A stretch of 64,000 nucleotides of DNA from Cryobacterium sp. Y57 (GCF_002929505.1 NZ_PJJL01000065.1:89597-153596), one strand, 5' to 3'. Shown: positions 17,385 through 26,209, numbered from the stretch's first letter. Notes: generated by a model not told the origin, from the letters alone. Numbers and translations are program-made.

Positions 17385-17651
17385 ATGAAAGTCATCGTCT
17401 CCCGCAGCGGCGGGATGGCGGGAATCCGCCTGACCTGGGAAGTTCGGGTCGAAGAACAGCCCGACCCGAGCACGTGGACAGAGTTCTTGAATTCTCTGCC
17501 CTGGGATGACGTCACCGACAGCGAGGCCACGCCCGACCGCTTCGCCTACCGCATTCGGTGCGCTCCGCATGAGGTAGTGCTCGCCGAACCCCAGGTGAAC
17601 GGGCCGTGGCGTGATCTGGTCAACCGGGTCAGGGCCGCCAACGGCATGTAA
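17385..17651 (+). CDS. Emfourin-type inhibitor of protealysin-like metallopeptidase
   Basis: 88 residues. The pattern MKVIVSRSGGMAGIRLTWEV, a central acidic stretch, then DRFAYRIRC and a C-terminal WRDLVNRVRAA helix matches emfourin (named M4in in the literature), a small slow-binding inhibitor of protealysin-like proteases, usually encoded beside them. It starts 9 bp after the metallopeptidase stop. No signal peptide is present, as with the protease, so both probably meet in the cytoplasm. No clear Shine-Dalgarno site precedes it. A TAGCAT 6 nt before the ATG suggests that it may also be transcribed alone, which would give inhibitor in excess of enzyme. Confidence 0.85.
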   Translation: MKVIVSRSGGMAGIRLTWEVRVEEQPDPSTWTEFLNSLPWDDVTDSEATPDRFAYRIRCAPHEVVLAEPQVNGPWRDLVNRVRAANGM

Positions 17652-17673
17652 GGACCCTGGCCCGGTTCAGGTG

Positions 17674-19425
17674 TTACGCCTTCGGACGACGACCCCAGCG
17701 CGGGCGGCGCGTCGAATCATCGGTCAATGCCGCTTCGATGTGTCCGTCGACCTGATCACCGAAGTGGTCGTCGAAGTTCTCTTCGAGGTGCGCGGTGACG
17801 GACTTGCCGATGCGGCGCGCCATCTCCTCACGACGCTGGCGCCGTTCGGCCGCCACCAAGACCTCATGTTCGATGCGGAACGCCTTGTAGATGGCAATGC
17901 ACATGCCGATCATCACGATGCTCACCGGAATCGCGGTCAAGATCGCGCCGGTCTGCAGGGCCGCTAATCCGCCAGCCAGCAGCAGCGCGATGGCTACGAG
18001 CCCGCCGAGGCCGGCCCACATGATGCGACTCCACTTGGGCGGATTGGTATCACCGCCGGAAGCGAGCATGTCGATGACGAGCGAACCCGAATCGGCTGAG
18101 GTGATGAAGAAGATCGCAATGACGATGACCGCGATCACCGAGAGGATCACGCCGAACGGAAGGGTGCCCAGAAGGCTGAACAATACATTCTCGGGGATGA
18201 TGCCGCCCTTCGGGTCGAAGAGCCCGCCGCCGTCACCCGCCCACGCCTGACGGATGGCACTGCCACCCATGACAGCGAACCAGACGAACGTGACCAGGGT
18301 TGGAACGAGCAACACGCCGGCAATGAACTGTCGAACCGTGCGTCCGCGTGAAATGCGCGCGATGAACACGCCAACGAACGGGGCCCACGAGATCCACCAG
18401 CCCCAGTAGAAGATGGTCCAGGCACCCTGAAAGTCCAGGCCGGCCTGGCCAGTGAACGCTCCGGTGTCAAAGGTGAGTCCGACGACGTTTTCGAAGTAGC
18501 CGCCGACCGACTGCACGAGCAAACGCAGCAGATACATCGTGGGGCCAAGAAGCAGCACGGCCACGAGCAGAAGACCAGCCATGCCGAGGTTGATGTTGGA
18601 AAGCCATTTGATGCCCTTGCCGACGCCGCTGACGACCGAAGCCGTCGCGATGATCGTGATAACGACGATCAAAATGATGAGCAGGGTATTGGTGACCTCG
18701 CCGACTACTCCGAGGAAGCTCAGTCCGGCGGCGATCTGCTTGACACCGAGTCCGAGGGAGGTCGCGACACCGAACAGGGTACCGACGATGGCGATCACGT
18801 CGATCGCGTCACCGAGGCGGCCCTTGACCCGGCGGGTGCCGAGGAGCGGCTCGAGGGCCCAGCGAATGGAGACCGGCCGACCCTTCCGATGGATCGAGTA
18901 GGCGAGGGCCAGGCCGACAACGGCGTAGATGGCCCAGGCGTGGAACCCCCAGTGCAGGAAGGTCTGCGTCATCGCTGCGGCGGCGAGATCCGCGGAATCA
19001 CCGGTCACACCGGGCTTTGGGGTCGTGAAGAAGGTGAGGGGTTCAGAGGCCCCCCAAAAGACCAGGCCGATGCCCATGCCGGCAGCGAAGAGCATCGAGA
19101 ACCAGCTCATCAGACCAAATTCAGGTTCGTCGTCGTCTTTACCCAGCTTGATGTCGCCGAAACGGCTCAGTCCCATCCAAATGGCGAACACGACGAAGGC
19201 CGCGACGATAACCACGTAGTACGGGCCAAGCCCGGCTACCACCCAGCCCTGCAACAGGGCGAGGACGCTGCCCGTACGCACGGGAAAGGCGATGGCGACG
19301 ATGACGACGGCCAGGATGATGCCGAGTGCCGGGTAGAACACTCGCGGCGCCGCAACGACAAAAAGCCGGGTTTTGGAAGGGCTTCTGTGTGGCGTTTTCG
19401 CCGGTACTTCGGGTAATGCACTCAC
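17674..19425 (-). CDS. BCCT family betaine/carnitine/choline transporter
   Basis: 583 residues with twelve hydrophobic segments and BCCT signatures: GMGIGLVFWGASEPL in TM3, the aromatic substrate box region (TIFYWGWWISWAPFVGVFIARISRGR) in TM8, and ITSADSGSLVIDMLASGG. The cytoplasmic C-terminal tail is long and charged (AAERRQRREEMARR and beyond). Such tails sense osmotic or cold stress in BetP. Import of compatible solutes with sodium is the likely job. The start is a GTG at 19425 with a GAGAGGG ribosome-binding site about 7 nt away. Single gene, convergent with the emfourin gene. Confidence 0.93.
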   Translation of the reverse strand: MSALPEVPAKTPHRSPSKTRLFVVAAPRVFYPALGIILAVVIVAIAFPVRTGSVLALLQGWVVAGLGPYYVVIVAAFVVFAIWMGLSRFGDIKLGKDDDEPEFGLMSWFSMLFAAGMGIGLVFWGASEPLTFFTTPKPGVTGDSADLAAAAMTQTFLHWGFHAWAIYAVVGLALAYSIHRKGRPVSIRWALEPLLGTRRVKGRLGDAIDVIAIVGTLFGVATSLGLGVKQIAAGLSFLGVVGEVTNTLLIILIVVITIIATASVVSGVGKGIKWLSNINLGMAGLLLVAVLLLGPTMYLLRLLVQSVGGYFENVVGLTFDTGAFTGQAGLDFQGAWTIFYWGWWISWAPFVGVFIARISRGRTVRQFIAGVLLVPTLVTFVWFAVMGGSAIRQAWAGDGGGLFDPKGGIIPENVLFSLLGTLPFGVILSVIAVIVIAIFFITSADSGSLVIDMLASGGDTNPPKWSRIMWAGLGGLVAIALLLAGGLAALQTGAILTAIPVSIVMIGMCIAIYKAFRIEHEVLVAAERRQRREEMARRIGKSVTAHLEENFDDHFGDQVDGHIEAALTDDSTRRPRWGRRPKA

Positions 19426-19646
19426 TGTGGAACCCTCTCAGGAATAGTTTGCGACGCGCAATTAAACCCCTCAGGATGAAACCGCTTGTGCACCGCCAGG
19501 TGCCTGCCCCGCTGGGCAAATTTCCAGCTTACAGGCATAACACCCTAGATAAGGGGACAAAATATTTTCGGCCTCAGTTTGCCTGCTGGGATAAGAAACA
19601 TGCCGGCCCGGCTCGCCCTGTGGCTCGGGTCGTGTGACGATGGCTC

Positions 19647-20090
19647 ATGACTTTCAACGACGTGAACGCGGCCGCATCGGCCGTGCAGAATCTCAGCGAA
19701 GAGGAATGCTGGAATGCCTTGCTCTCGACTAGTCTGGGCCGCCTGGCCGTGGCCGTCAGTGGCCTCCCCGATATTTTCCCGGTCAATTTTGTCGCCGCCG
19801 ACCGGCGTCTACTGTTCCGTACATCTCCGGGCACCAAACTGATCGAGCTCACGGTCAACAATCACGTCGCGTTCGAAACAGATGGCGTGGGCCGCGACGA
19901 AGCGTGGAGTGTCGTCGTGCATGGAACGGCCCGCGCGCTCGACACCCAGCGGGACATCGACGACGCCGCAGCGTTGCCGTTGCACCCGCTGATTCCCACG
20001 GTCAAGCCGGTTTTCGTCGAGATCGTGCCGGATTCGATCACCGGGCGGCGGTTTGTGCTTGGCCCGGAGCCGACGGCGACCCTGACCTGA
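19647..20090 (+). CDS. Pyridoxamine 5'-phosphate oxidase-like flavin-binding protein
   Basis: 147 residues forming a split beta-barrel: LSEEECWNALLSTSLGRLAVAVSGLPDIFPVNF, LLFRTSPGTKLIEL, HVAFETDG and VVVHGTARAL follow the PF01243/PF12900-type pattern in which FMN, haem or F420 sits at the dimer interface. It could be a deazaflavin-dependent reductase or an FMN-binding stress protein. The substrate is unknown. No membrane segment. It converges on the FKBP gene, and both end at a shared hairpin terminator. Confidence 0.82.
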   Translation: MTFNDVNAAASAVQNLSEEECWNALLSTSLGRLAVAVSGLPDIFPVNFVAADRRLLFRTSPGTKLIELTVNNHVAFETDGVGRDEAWSVVVHGTARALDTQRDIDDAAALPLHPLIPTVKPVFVEIVPDSITGRRFVLGPEPTATLT

Positions 20091-20118
20091 TCGTTGCTGA
20101 TCAGGTCAACGCGCAGAT

Positions 20119-20155
20119 AAAACGGGATACAGCTACAGCAGCCGTATCCCGTTTT
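20119..20155. terminator. Bidirectional terminator between convergent genes
   Basis: 12-bp perfect stem (20119-20130 with 20144-20155), 13-nt loop, AAAA on the 5' side and TTTT on the 3' side. It therefore works for the PPOX-like gene on plus and for the FKBP gene on minus. Confidence 0.85.
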
Positions 20156-20177
20156 GAGTGCTTCTTGGTGCCGCGGG

Positions 20178-20549
20178 TTAGCTCACGCCGAGTAGGTCGA
20201 TCACGAAAATCAGGGTCTGGCCGGAGAGACGGTGGCCAGAGCCGGCCGGTCCGTAAGCGAGGTGCGGCGGCACAACGAGCTTGCGGCGTCCACCGACCTT
20301 CATACCGGGGATGCCTTCCTGCCAGCCGGCGATGAGTGAGCGCAGCGGAAAGTTGATCGACTGGCCACGGTTCCAGGACGAGTCGAACTCGTCGCCGGAC
20401 GCGAACTCGACGCCGAGGTAGTGCACGTCGACGGTGGCTCCCGCCGTAGCTTCAGCGCCATCACCGACGACGACATCGGTGATCTCGAGGTGTTCGGGCG
20501 CAGCGCCCTCGGGGAAGTCAATTTCGGGCTTGGAATTCAAATCAGTCAT
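20178..20549 (-). CDS. FKBP-type peptidyl-prolyl cis-trans isomerase
   Basis: 123 residues from the ATG at 20549 (MTDLNSKPEIDFPEG). A TTG four codons earlier is possible. The FKBP core is complete: VHYLGVEFASGDEFDSSW, INFPLRSLIAGWQEGIPGMKVGGRRKLVVPPHLAYG, and the C-terminal LIFVIDLLGV. It has the residues that line the prolyl pocket (Y, F, D, W, Y). No signal peptide, so it is a cytoplasmic folding helper. Actinobacteria have several. The gene stands alone and ends at the bidirectional hairpin. Confidence 0.94.
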   Translation of the reverse strand: MTDLNSKPEIDFPEGAAPEHLEITDVVVGDGAEATAGATVDVHYLGVEFASGDEFDSSWNRGQSINFPLRSLIAGWQEGIPGMKVGGRRKLVVPPHLAYGPAGSGHRLSGQTLIFVIDLLGVS

Positions 20550-20731
20550 ACCCCTATCCAAGCGGATTCCGCCCCGGATTGCTTACCAGGGCTGCTGCGA
20601 AAATAATGCTTGCGCCTGGCGGGTTCCGGGTGCACTCTTGGTATACACCAACTCGTCGCATCGGGAGAGTCGTCGGCACCGCCACGCCACCGAAGCGGCG
20701 AGTTTCTGTTGTCCCGCGTGACTCACCGTGA

Positions 20732-21979
20732 TCACGGTGCCGCTGGCGCCGAACCCGGCCGCATCTGACCGAGCACGTCGGCCCGATGATTCATCAGCAG
20801 TCCGAGCAGTTGCACCTCGTGGGCGTGCAGGGCCCCTGTATTCTGGCCGCGAACAAGACGGTCGCGCACACCGGCAAGCCGCGTCGCATCCGCTATGAAA
20901 CGGCGCATCGCGACTTTCCTGGGTCGTTGTTGGCGTCCGCCCCAAGCGAGCGCCTGGCGTCGACCGGACTCGGTGCCCAGCATTGAGACCTCGGCCGCGG
21001 TGAACCATCCGGCCTGCGAATATTCATGCAGACGGCGCAGTGTGGTGCGAGCCTCCTGCCGGCGCAAAAAGGCAACGACGAGAATGGCGGTGATGAACAG
21101 CGGCACTTGCACGACCGCGTAATAGGCGAGCACGGAGGCGTCGGTGTCGAGAACAAAGGTGCTGCCATTCCATAGTGCATGCAGAATGATCGCGGGGAGC
21201 AGACCGATCAGAGAATAACCGACTGCCCCGCCGCGGCTGGCGCCGCGCCTCGCGGCCAGGCCGAGGGCAAGCCCGGTGCAGATCGTGAAAGTGACGTGCG
21301 CGAACGGCGAAAAGACCCCGCGGAGCAAAAACGTCATGCCGAGTCTTTGCGCGTCGCCCTCGGTCAGAGCCAGGCCAAAGTATTGAATATTCTCCGAGAA
21401 GGCAAAGCCGGCCGCAATCGTCGCGGCGTAGACGACACCGTCCACTGGCCCGTCAAAGTGCCTGCGCACCGCCCAGAACAGCGCGAGCACCCCGAAGCCC
21501 TTGGCGACTTCTTCCACAATCGGGGCCTGGACGACAGCGGATGCGAAATCACTCCCGGCCAGGGCCCCCGCACTGGCCGCAATCGTGACCTGAACGCCAA
21601 GATCGAAGACCAGGGCGGTGACGACGGAGATTCCGGCGCCCCACAGCAGGGCGAAGATGAGGGCGGGTCGCGGCTCCGGATCCCAGCGGTCGATCCAGCG
21701 CACCGCCAGTAGCACCACCGTAAGCGGCAGGAGCGCCAGGATCAGCGCGACGAGCAGCGCGTCGGCGCCGAGGAATGTGGTCAGGTACCAAAACACGGCG
21801 AGCAGGGCCAGCCCCGCGAGCATGATGCCGATCACGGCCAGTACGACCGGGCCGGCGGGAGACGGGAGCACCGGCTGGCTCCAGACCGGTTGCACCGGCG
21901 CCTGACTCGCCTGTACGGGCAGGTGTTGGCTCGACCGCTGTTCGATGGGATGCTGGCCTGGCGGCTGGTCGAGGCTCAT
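20732..21979 (-). CDS. PrsW-family intramembrane metalloprotease
   Basis: 415 residues from the ATG at 21979. A proline- and glutamine-rich cytoplasmic N-terminus (about 45 residues) precedes eight or more hydrophobic helices. The PrsW motifs are present: EEVAKG (about residue 155), FAFSENIQYF, and a HALWNG histidine motif (about 245), which supply the glutamate and histidine active-site residues. PrsW in Bacillus cuts an anti-sigma factor. The target here is unknown and no sigma/anti-sigma pair is adjacent. The C-terminal 100 residues are soluble and basic. A TATTGT lies 6 nt before the ATG, so the mRNA may be leaderless. Confidence 0.88.
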   Translation of the reverse strand: MSLDQPPGQHPIEQRSSQHLPVQASQAPVQPVWSQPVLPSPAGPVVLAVIGIMLAGLALLAVFWYLTTFLGADALLVALILALLPLTVVLLAVRWIDRWDPEPRPALIFALLWGAGISVVTALVFDLGVQVTIAASAGALAGSDFASAVVQAPIVEEVAKGFGVLALFWAVRRHFDGPVDGVVYAATIAAGFAFSENIQYFGLALTEGDAQRLGMTFLLRGVFSPFAHVTFTICTGLALGLAARRGASRGGAVGYSLIGLLPAIILHALWNGSTFVLDTDASVLAYYAVVQVPLFITAILVVAFLRRQEARTTLRRLHEYSQAGWFTAAEVSMLGTESGRRQALAWGGRQQRPRKVAMRRFIADATRLAGVRDRLVRGQNTGALHAHEVQLLGLLMNHRADVLGQMRPGSAPAAP

Positions 21980-21985
21980 CACTTG

Positions 21986-21991
21986 ACAATA
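21986..21991 (-). promoter_or_regulatory. -10 element of the PrsW-family gene (leaderless)
   Basis: TATTGT on the minus strand, ending 6 nt before the ATG at 21979. It supports ATG rather than the GTG one codon upstream as start. Confidence 0.45.
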
Positions 21992-22010
21992 CCGGCTCCG
22001 AATCAGCAGT

Positions 22011-23396
22011 TCAGGCGTCGAACATGGTGCCGGGGTTCAGCAAGCCCAGTGGGTCGAAGACCGCTTTGAGCTGGCGTTGCAGGACGAGGCTCGTCTCACC
22101 GATCTCATCACGCAGCCAGCGACGCTTCAGCACGCCGACACCGTGTTCGCCGGTGAGAGTGCCGCCCAAAGCGAGCGCAGCCTGAAACATCTCGTCGGCG
22201 GCGGCCCAGATCTCATCGGGCACCACCGCATCCCCTGCACCGCCATGCGGAATGACGAAGTTCGGGTGCAGGTTACCGTCGCCGGCGTGGGCGACGGTGG
22301 GAATGGGGATGCCGGTGCGTGCGCTGATCTCGGCGATGACGGCGAACATCTCGGCCATGCGCGAACGCGGCACCGACACGTCTTCGATGAGCACCCGACC
22401 GAACTGTTCGAGGGCGGGGTGCATGGCGCGACGAATGGCCAGCAGGCGGTCGCCGGAGGCAGCATCCGTTGACAAACTGGCTTGGCCGCCAGCTGCCCGG
22501 AGCACCACCACGGCCGCCTCGGCTTCGGCGAGCGCCGCCGGTCCGTCGGTCTGCACGAGGAGAAACGCACCCTGGCCGAGTGGCAGGCCGGCCGAGCCGT
22601 CGGGCCCGAGGTATGCGGTCACCATGCCGAGCGCTACCGGGTCGATCAGTTCCATCACTGCGGGACGGAACCGTGCGGCAGTGATCAAAGCGCTGGCTGC
22701 GGCCGCCGCCATCACCGTGTCAAAAACCGCACCGATGGTGGCAACCGTGCCAGCAGTCAGCGCGCGTACCCGCACCGTCGCATCGACGATGACGCCGAGG
22801 GTGCCCTCGGATCCGGTGAGCAGCGCGGTGAGATCGTAGCCGGTGACGCCCTTGACCGTGCGATGCCCGGTGCGCAGCAGACTGCCGTCGGCGAGCACGA
22901 CGGTCAGGCCGAGCACAGCTTCCCGGGTGACCCCATACTTCGCGCAGAGCAGCCCACCGGCATTCGTGGCGATGTTACCGCCGACGGTGGAGATGCCCTT
23001 GCTGGCCGGGTCCGGGGCAAACCAGAGATCCTGTTTGGCGAGGACGTCGTTGAAGTGCTGATTGATCACGCCGGCCTCGACGACAGCAAGTTCGTCGTCG
23101 GGGTTGATTTCGATGATGCGGGTCAGACCGGCCACGCTCAGCACGATGGACCCGTCGGTACCACAGGCTCCGCCCGACAGGCCGGTTCCGGAGCCACGTG
23201 TGACTACCGGTACCCGAAATTCGGTCGCAATGCGCAGCGCCGATTGAACGTGATCGACCGTCGTAGCGCGCACGATGGCAAGCGGCGTACCGTCGGCCAC
23301 CCAGCCGGATTTGTCGGCGCGGTTGGCCGCTAGGTCGAGGGGATCGACGCTGACGATCGCGCCGAGCTCGGACTGGAGGCGCAACAGTGCGTTCAT
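22011..23396 (-). CDS. FAD-linked oxidase (GlcD / D-lactate dehydrogenase type)
   Basis: 461 residues from the ATG at 23396. FAD-binding domain with RGSGTGLSGGACGTDGSIV and KGISTVGGNIATNAGG (about residues 70-150). Substrate domain with AHAGDGNLHPNFV (near 370) and GTLTGEHGVGVLK near the C-terminus, all typical of GlcD and D-lactate or D-2-hydroxyglutarate dehydrogenases. It oxidises a D-2-hydroxy acid and passes electrons to the membrane. The exact acid is unknown. No GlcE/GlcF partners are adjacent. A TAGACT -10 ends 6 nt before this ATG, which fixes the start in preference to the GTG two codons earlier. Confidence 0.92.
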   Translation of the reverse strand: MNALLRLQSELGAIVSVDPLDLAANRADKSGWVADGTPLAIVRATTVDHVQSALRIATEFRVPVVTRGSGTGLSGGACGTDGSIVLSVAGLTRIIEINPDDELAVVEAGVINQHFNDVLAKQDLWFAPDPASKGISTVGGNIATNAGGLLCAKYGVTREAVLGLTVVLADGSLLRTGHRTVKGVTGYDLTALLTGSEGTLGVIVDATVRVRALTAGTVATIGAVFDTVMAAAAASALITAARFRPAVMELIDPVALGMVTAYLGPDGSAGLPLGQGAFLLVQTDGPAALAEAEAAVVVLRAAGGQASLSTDAASGDRLLAIRRAMHPALEQFGRVLIEDVSVPRSRMAEMFAVIAEISARTGIPIPTVAHAGDGNLHPNFVIPHGGAGDAVVPDEIWAAADEMFQAALALGGTLTGEHGVGVLKRRWLRDEIGETSLVLQRQLKAVFDPLGLLNPGTMFDA

Positions 23397-23402
23397 CGCC
23401 AC

Positions 23403-23408
23403 AGTCTA
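23403..23408 (-). promoter_or_regulatory. -10 element of the GlcD-type gene (leaderless)
   Basis: TAGACT on the minus strand, ending 6 nt before the ATG at 23396. Confidence 0.55.
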
Positions 23409-23700
23409 TCGACCCGCTCCGTGTCTGATTCTGCGCTACCGCCTTCCGGTCGGGCCTGGCAGGCTCGGGCGTTGCCCCGACCTGCTGTTGACCAGCGACC
23501 TGACGCTGGGAGGGAGCTGGCCGCCTCGGGCTCACCGTTGGCCCCGGGCGCACTCGCTGCCCGCGGGGCCGACCGGGCTCGGTGGGGCAAGTACGCCGGA
23601 GTACACCTGTGTCGGGCCCACAACAGCCTTCGCCCGTTTCCTCCAAGCAGACCAGCCGAGGGTTGGAGCCTCCCACAAGCCAACCCGGGTTCGCGCCCGT
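23409..23700. other. Divergent intergenic region without a recognisable gene
   Basis: About 290 bp between the -10 elements of the GlcD-type and FAH-family genes. Frames are open by GC bias but none resembles a protein or has a ribosome-binding site. The only structure I see is a 7-bp inverted repeat GGGTTGG (23660-23666) / CCAACCC (23680-23686) upstream of the FAH gene, a possible operator. Confidence 0.5.
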
Positions 23701-23706
23701 TAGCCT
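23701..23706 (+). promoter_or_regulatory. -10 element of the FAH-family gene (leaderless)
   Basis: TAGCCT, ending 6 nt before the GTG at 23713. Confidence 0.5.
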
Positions 23707-23712
23707 GAGAGA

Positions 23713-24588
23713 GTGAAATTTGCGCATTTGAGAGTTGACGGTTCCTCCATTCCCCGATTGGCCGTGATCTTTGACGATGCGGCGCTGTTCCTGGACGACG
23801 TCATTGACGACGCCCCGCGTGACCTGCAAGACCTGCTCGAACAGGGCGACGCTGAGTACGAACGCATCCGCGCGATCAGCCTCGACGCCGCCTCCAACGG
23901 CGCTGTACTCACCTCGGTCGACGAACTGCGACACTCTTCCGCGGTGCTCAGACCGCCGCAGATCATCGCGATCGGCGCCAATTACGCCGCTCACTCCTCC
24001 GAGCTGAGCCTGCGCCTCGAAACGGCGGCGACCGTGTTCTCGCTCTGGCCCAACTCGCTCACCGGGCACGGCTCGACCATCACCTGGCCGCGCGACCTCA
24101 CCACCCAGGTCGACTACGAAGCCGAATTGGGTGTCATCATCGGCCGCCCGGCTCGCAACGTGTCAGTCGTCGACGCCCTGGACTATGTCTTCGGGTACAC
24201 GGTCGTGAACGACATCACCGCTCGCGATCTGCAGTTCTCGGAAGCACAATGGTCTCGCTGCAAATCCTTTGATGGCTTCACCCCGACCGGCCCGCTCGTC
24301 GTCACCGCCGATGAGATCGGTGACCCGCAGAACCTGTGGCTGACCACCCACGTCGACGGCCGTATTCTGCAGGACGCTTCGAGCGGCGACATGGTGCGCA
24401 CCGTCGCGGAGATCATCTCCTACTTGTCCACAACCTCCACTCTTCTGCCGGGAACCCTGATCTCCACCGGCAGTCCAGGCGGCGCCGGCTACAGCCGGAA
24501 ACCTTCGATTTTTTTACGCGACGGATCGACCGTGACCATTTCGATCGACAAGATCGGCATGCTCACGACGCACTGTCGCGAAATCTAG
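23713..24588 (+). CDS. Fumarylacetoacetate hydrolase (FAH) family protein
   Basis: 291 residues from a GTG at 23713. The FAH fold's catalytic and metal region is present: IGANYAAHSSE, then DYEAELGVIIGR (metal-binding glutamates), VVNDITARDLQ (metal aspartate), KSFDGFTPTGPLVV and a C-terminal GSPGGAGYSRKP. Members hydrolyse or decarboxylate 1,3-diketo or acylpyruvate compounds using Mg or Mn. The substrate cannot be told. The gene stands between the GlcD-type oxidase (divergent) and the purine permease (convergent). Predicted leaderless transcript. Confidence 0.88.
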   Translation: MKFAHLRVDGSSIPRLAVIFDDAALFLDDVIDDAPRDLQDLLEQGDAEYERIRAISLDAASNGAVLTSVDELRHSSAVLRPPQIIAIGANYAAHSSELSLRLETAATVFSLWPNSLTGHGSTITWPRDLTTQVDYEAELGVIIGRPARNVSVVDALDYVFGYTVVNDITARDLQFSEAQWSRCKSFDGFTPTGPLVVTADEIGDPQNLWLTTHVDGRILQDASSGDMVRTVAEIISYLSTTSTLLPGTLISTGSPGGAGYSRKPSIFLRDGSTVTISIDKIGMLTTHCREI

Positions 24589-24598
24589 TCGCAGCCGG

Positions 24599-24673
24599 TC
24601 AGAGGCGCGGGTCGAACCCCAGCCAATCGTCGTCGTGCACCTGCGCTTCCGCCCCGACGATGCCTTCGACCAC
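24599..24673 (-). other. In-frame coding-like tail after the purine permease stop
   Basis: Directly after the TGA, the same frame continues for 24 codons (VVEGIVGAEAQVHDDDWLGF and a few more) to a TGA at 24599-24601. Third positions are almost all G or C, as in real genes here. It could be the permease's ancestral C-terminus after a TGG-to-TGA change, a read-through extension, or chance. Confidence 0.35.
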
Positions 24674-26143
24674 TCAGCCGATCAGCGCCTCGACCGGACC
24701 ACGCACGAAGAAGAGTATGAAACCGACGGCGACGACCCATAGCAGCGGACTGATCTCACGCGCCTTGCCGGAGAGGCTGCGCACCAGCACCCAGCTGATG
24801 AAACCCGCACCGATACCGTTGGCGATTGAGTAGGTCAGCGGCATCACGATGATCGTCAGAAAGATCGGCAGCGTGCTGGAGAATTCGGTGAAGTCGAGGT
24901 GGCGAATCTGCGACACCATGAGCGCTCCGACGATGACGAGCGCCGCAGCAGCCACTTCCAGCGGCACGATCTGGGTGAGCGGGGTGAAGAACATGGCGGC
25001 CAAAAAGAGGATGCCGGTGACTACGTTGGCAACGCCCGTGCGGGCTCCCTCTCCGATGCCGGCCCCCGATTCGATGAACACGGTGTTCGACGAGGCACTC
25101 GTCGCACCACCGGCGACGGCTCCGATACCCTCGACGATGAGCGCGGATTTCAGCCGCGGGAACTTTCCGTCCTTGTCGGCCAGTCCGGCCTCACTGGCCA
25201 GGCCGGTCATGGTTCCCATGGCGTCGAAGAAGTTCGTGAAGACGAGGGTGAAGACGAGCATTACGGCGGCGAGCATGCCGATGCGCTCGAACGCGCCGAA
25301 GGACACTTGGCCGATCAATGCGAAGTCGGGCAGGGCGACCACGCTCGTCGGCAGCACGGGCGCGTTCAGGTTCCAACCGGCCGGGTTGGTACCGAACGAG
25401 GGTCCCACCCTGAAGATTGCCTCGAGAATGACGGCGATGATGGTCGTCACGACGATGCCGATCAACAGTGCAGCCTTCACCCTACGGGCCACAAGGACCC
25501 CCATGATGATGAGCCCGATCACGAAAACCGCCGTCGGCAACGTTGCGATCGAGCCAGCGTCGCCGAGCTGCACCGGCGGCGAGTTCGCACCACTGGCCCG
25601 CACGAAACCGGAGTCGACTAGGCCGATGAACGCGATAAACAGGCCGATTCCTACCGTGATGGCGATTTTCAGCGGCCGGGGAATGGCGTTGAAGATCAGT
25701 TCGCGCAGGCCGGTCGAGGCGAGAAGCACGATGATGAGCCCGTTAATGACAACAAGGCCCATCGCTTCGGCCCAGGTGACCTGGCCGACGACGCTCACGG
25801 CGAGGAACGAGTTGATGCCGAGCCCGGCTGCTAAACCGTAGGGCAGGCGGGCGATGACGCCGAACAGAATAGTCATGACTCCGGCAGTCAGCGCGGTGAC
25901 GGCGGCTACCTGCTCGTTGGGAAGCCAGCCGCCCTCTACGTCGACGGCGGCCTGGTCGGCGCTGAACCCGCCGAGAATGAGCGGGTTCAAGATAACGATG
26001 TAGGCCATCGTCACGAAGGTGACGACTCCGCCACGGAATTCTCTTGACCAGGTGGAGCCACGGCTGGAGATCTCGAAGTACGCATCGACGCGGGCTTTCA
26101 GGCCACGCGGCGCGGCAGTCGTGGGTGTTTCAATGCTCGAAAT
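24674..26143 (-). CDS. AzgA-type (NCS2) purine permease with apparent ATT start
   Basis: About 489 residues if read from 26143. NCS2/AzgA features: TFVTMAYIVILNPLILGGF, IARLPYGLAAGLGINSFLAVSV, FFDAMGTMTGLASEAGL and GAVAGGATSASSNTVFIESGAGIGEGARTG. The N-terminus SIETPTTAAPRGLKARVDAYFEI...REFRGGVV is clearly coding upstream of the first ordinary start (GTG at 26014), which would remove the first conserved helix region. The codon in the expected place is ATT, 6 nt after GGGAG. No ATG, GTG or TTG lies between it and the upstream stop. The frame ends at TGA 24674-24676, but another 24 GC3-rich codons continue in frame. Likely adenine/guanine/hypoxanthine import. Confidence 0.82.
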   Translation of the reverse strand: MSSIETPTTAAPRGLKARVDAYFEISSRGSTWSREFRGGVVTFVTMAYIVILNPLILGGFSADQAAVDVEGGWLPNEQVAAVTALTAGVMTILFGVIARLPYGLAAGLGINSFLAVSVVGQVTWAEAMGLVVINGLIIVLLASTGLRELIFNAIPRPLKIAITVGIGLFIAFIGLVDSGFVRASGANSPPVQLGDAGSIATLPTAVFVIGLIIMGVLVARRVKAALLIGIVVTTIIAVILEAIFRVGPSFGTNPAGWNLNAPVLPTSVVALPDFALIGQVSFGAFERIGMLAAVMLVFTLVFTNFFDAMGTMTGLASEAGLADKDGKFPRLKSALIVEGIGAVAGGATSASSNTVFIESGAGIGEGARTGVANVVTGILFLAAMFFTPLTQIVPLEVAAAALVIVGALMVSQIRHLDFTEFSSTLPIFLTIIVMPLTYSIANGIGAGFISWVLVRSLSGKAREISPLLWVVAVGFILFFVRGPVEALIG

Positions 26144-26209
26144 GGTGTACTCCCGGTGCCGTGGCTCTTAACGCAAGGTCTTAGTCTACGACCAGGCCAG
26201 GCACACTAC

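Noticed and set aside
19559..19568. AAAATATTTT palindrome upstream of the BCCT and PPOX-like genes
   Set aside because: A short AT-rich palindrome may be a promoter or protein site, but no spacing to a start or second element supports it.
23421..23708. Small open frame in the GlcD-FAH intergenic region
   Set aside because: No ribosome-binding site, no recognisable protein, and the frames are open on several phases through GC bias alone.
24674..24676. TGA as selenocysteine codon in the purine permease
   Set aside because: No downstream SECIS-like hairpin is evident and permeases of this family are not selenoproteins. Point mutation or a genuine stop is simpler.
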